Source of the DNA: Acidobacteriota bacterium | Lineage (GTDB): Bacteria > Acidobacteriota > Thermoanaerobaculia > Multivoradales > SZUA-115 | Direction: 5' to 3' | Length of the DNA stretch: 13,114 nucleotides | Assembly (NCBI GenBank): GCA_003231035.1 | Contig: QIHU01000187.1 | Location: 1-13,114 of the forward strand | Part shown: piece by piece, positions 12,871-13,114 of the stretch | How positions within the stretch are numbered: the first letter of the stretch is position 1 | Layout: every line of letters starts with the position of its first letter | The notes under the pieces: generated by a model | Told to the model about the DNA's origin: nothing | Seen by the model: the letters and a program-made list of their open reading frames with translations, nothing else | Database searches by the model: none | Made by a program: the position numbers and the translations under genes

Positions 12871-13114
12871 GCCGCCGCCCTGCCATCGCGCCGACGCCCG
12901 TGCAGCATCGCCGGGTCGGTGGCCGTCATCGGAGCGGTCGGGGCCTTTAGCACTTTGATCCTGGGAGTTGCTAGCTCGAAGATAAAAGGGATGGCTGGGC
13001 AGAGGAAGGCGGAGTGGAGTTGAGGCCAGGGTTGGTGGCCCAGGCAGGACTCGAGGAGGCCAGTCTCTTCGATCTCAGCCTTCATCGGCCACACCGGTAC
13101 CTCGGGATGGGAGG
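12867..13114 (-). CDS. Possible C-terminal end of a convergent gene, unrecognised
   Basis: On the minus strand one frame is open from the right window edge to a TAG at 12867-12869, at least 81 codons, ending in LHGRRRDGRAAA. Third codon positions are mostly G or C, as in the real genes here, and the stop coincides with the end of the nucleotidyltransferase gene as a convergent neighbour would. There is no domain I recognise, and in GC-rich DNA such a frame can be chance. If it is not coding, this stretch holds nothing I can identify. Confidence 0.3.
   Translation of the reverse strand, partial: SHPEVPVWPMKAEIEETGLLESCLGHQPWPQLHSAFLCPAIPFIFELATPRIKVLKAPTAPMTATDPAMLHGRRRDGRAAA

Noticed and set aside
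1..13114. Insertion sequences, CRISPR arrays, tRNA or rRNA genes
   Set aside because: No transposase, no regularly spaced repeats, and no clover-leaf or rRNA-like sequence was seen on either strand.

Overview
The window looks like chromosome of a high-GC, diderm, environmental bacterium. Two proteins carry Sec-type signal peptides and a third has a multi-span membrane anchor with a large periplasmic part. Several start codons have clear AGGAGG-like ribosome sites, while others look leaderless. The gene mix (very large multicopper oxidase, FGE-domain protein, DUF819 permease, small-protein/nucleotidyltransferase module) would fit Acidobacteriota or a similar phylum, but this is an impression; the window has no rRNA or marker gene.

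Left half (1-9342, all minus strand). Transcription runs right to left. First is an exported 831-aa protein of unrecognised family (8842-6347). After a 133-bp gap with a strong hairpin comes a 1758-aa membrane-anchored, six-cupredoxin-domain multicopper oxidase resembling MnxG-type metal oxidases (6213-937), closed by an intrinsic terminator with a cUUCGg loop (889-921). Then, as a probable separate unit, comes an exported FGE/SUMF1-domain protein cut off by the window edge (773-1). The 831-aa protein and the oxidase share a C-terminal module of about 70 residues with a Cys pair. The 831-aa protein also carries a HTH-containing segment resembling the oxidase's third cupredoxin domain. They probably work together in the periplasm or at the cell surface. 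Metal (Mn or Fe) or phenol oxidation is the best guess. The 500-bp region upstream holds a candidate promoter with an inverted repeat between its -35 and -10, a second hairpin and a 13-codon leader-like ORF.

Middle (9343-11908). A beta-decarboxylating dehydrogenase of the isopropylmalate/isocitrate family (minus strand) diverges from a DUF819/YjcL-type membrane protein (plus strand). Extended -10 elements lie between them.

Right end (11948-13114). Two tandem, homologous small genes (65 and 70 aa) lead, by an overlapping start, into a nucleotidyltransferase-fold protein with the GG...DxD motif. The layout is that of a toxin-antitoxin or abortive-infection-like module with a duplicated small partner. 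The last 244 bp may hold the end of a convergent minus-strand gene, which is uncertain.

The most unusual points are the placement of the copper motifs in the oxidase (D2 and D3 rather than D1 and D6), its five-helix anchor, its undescribed partner, and the duplicated small protein in front of the nucleotidyltransferase.
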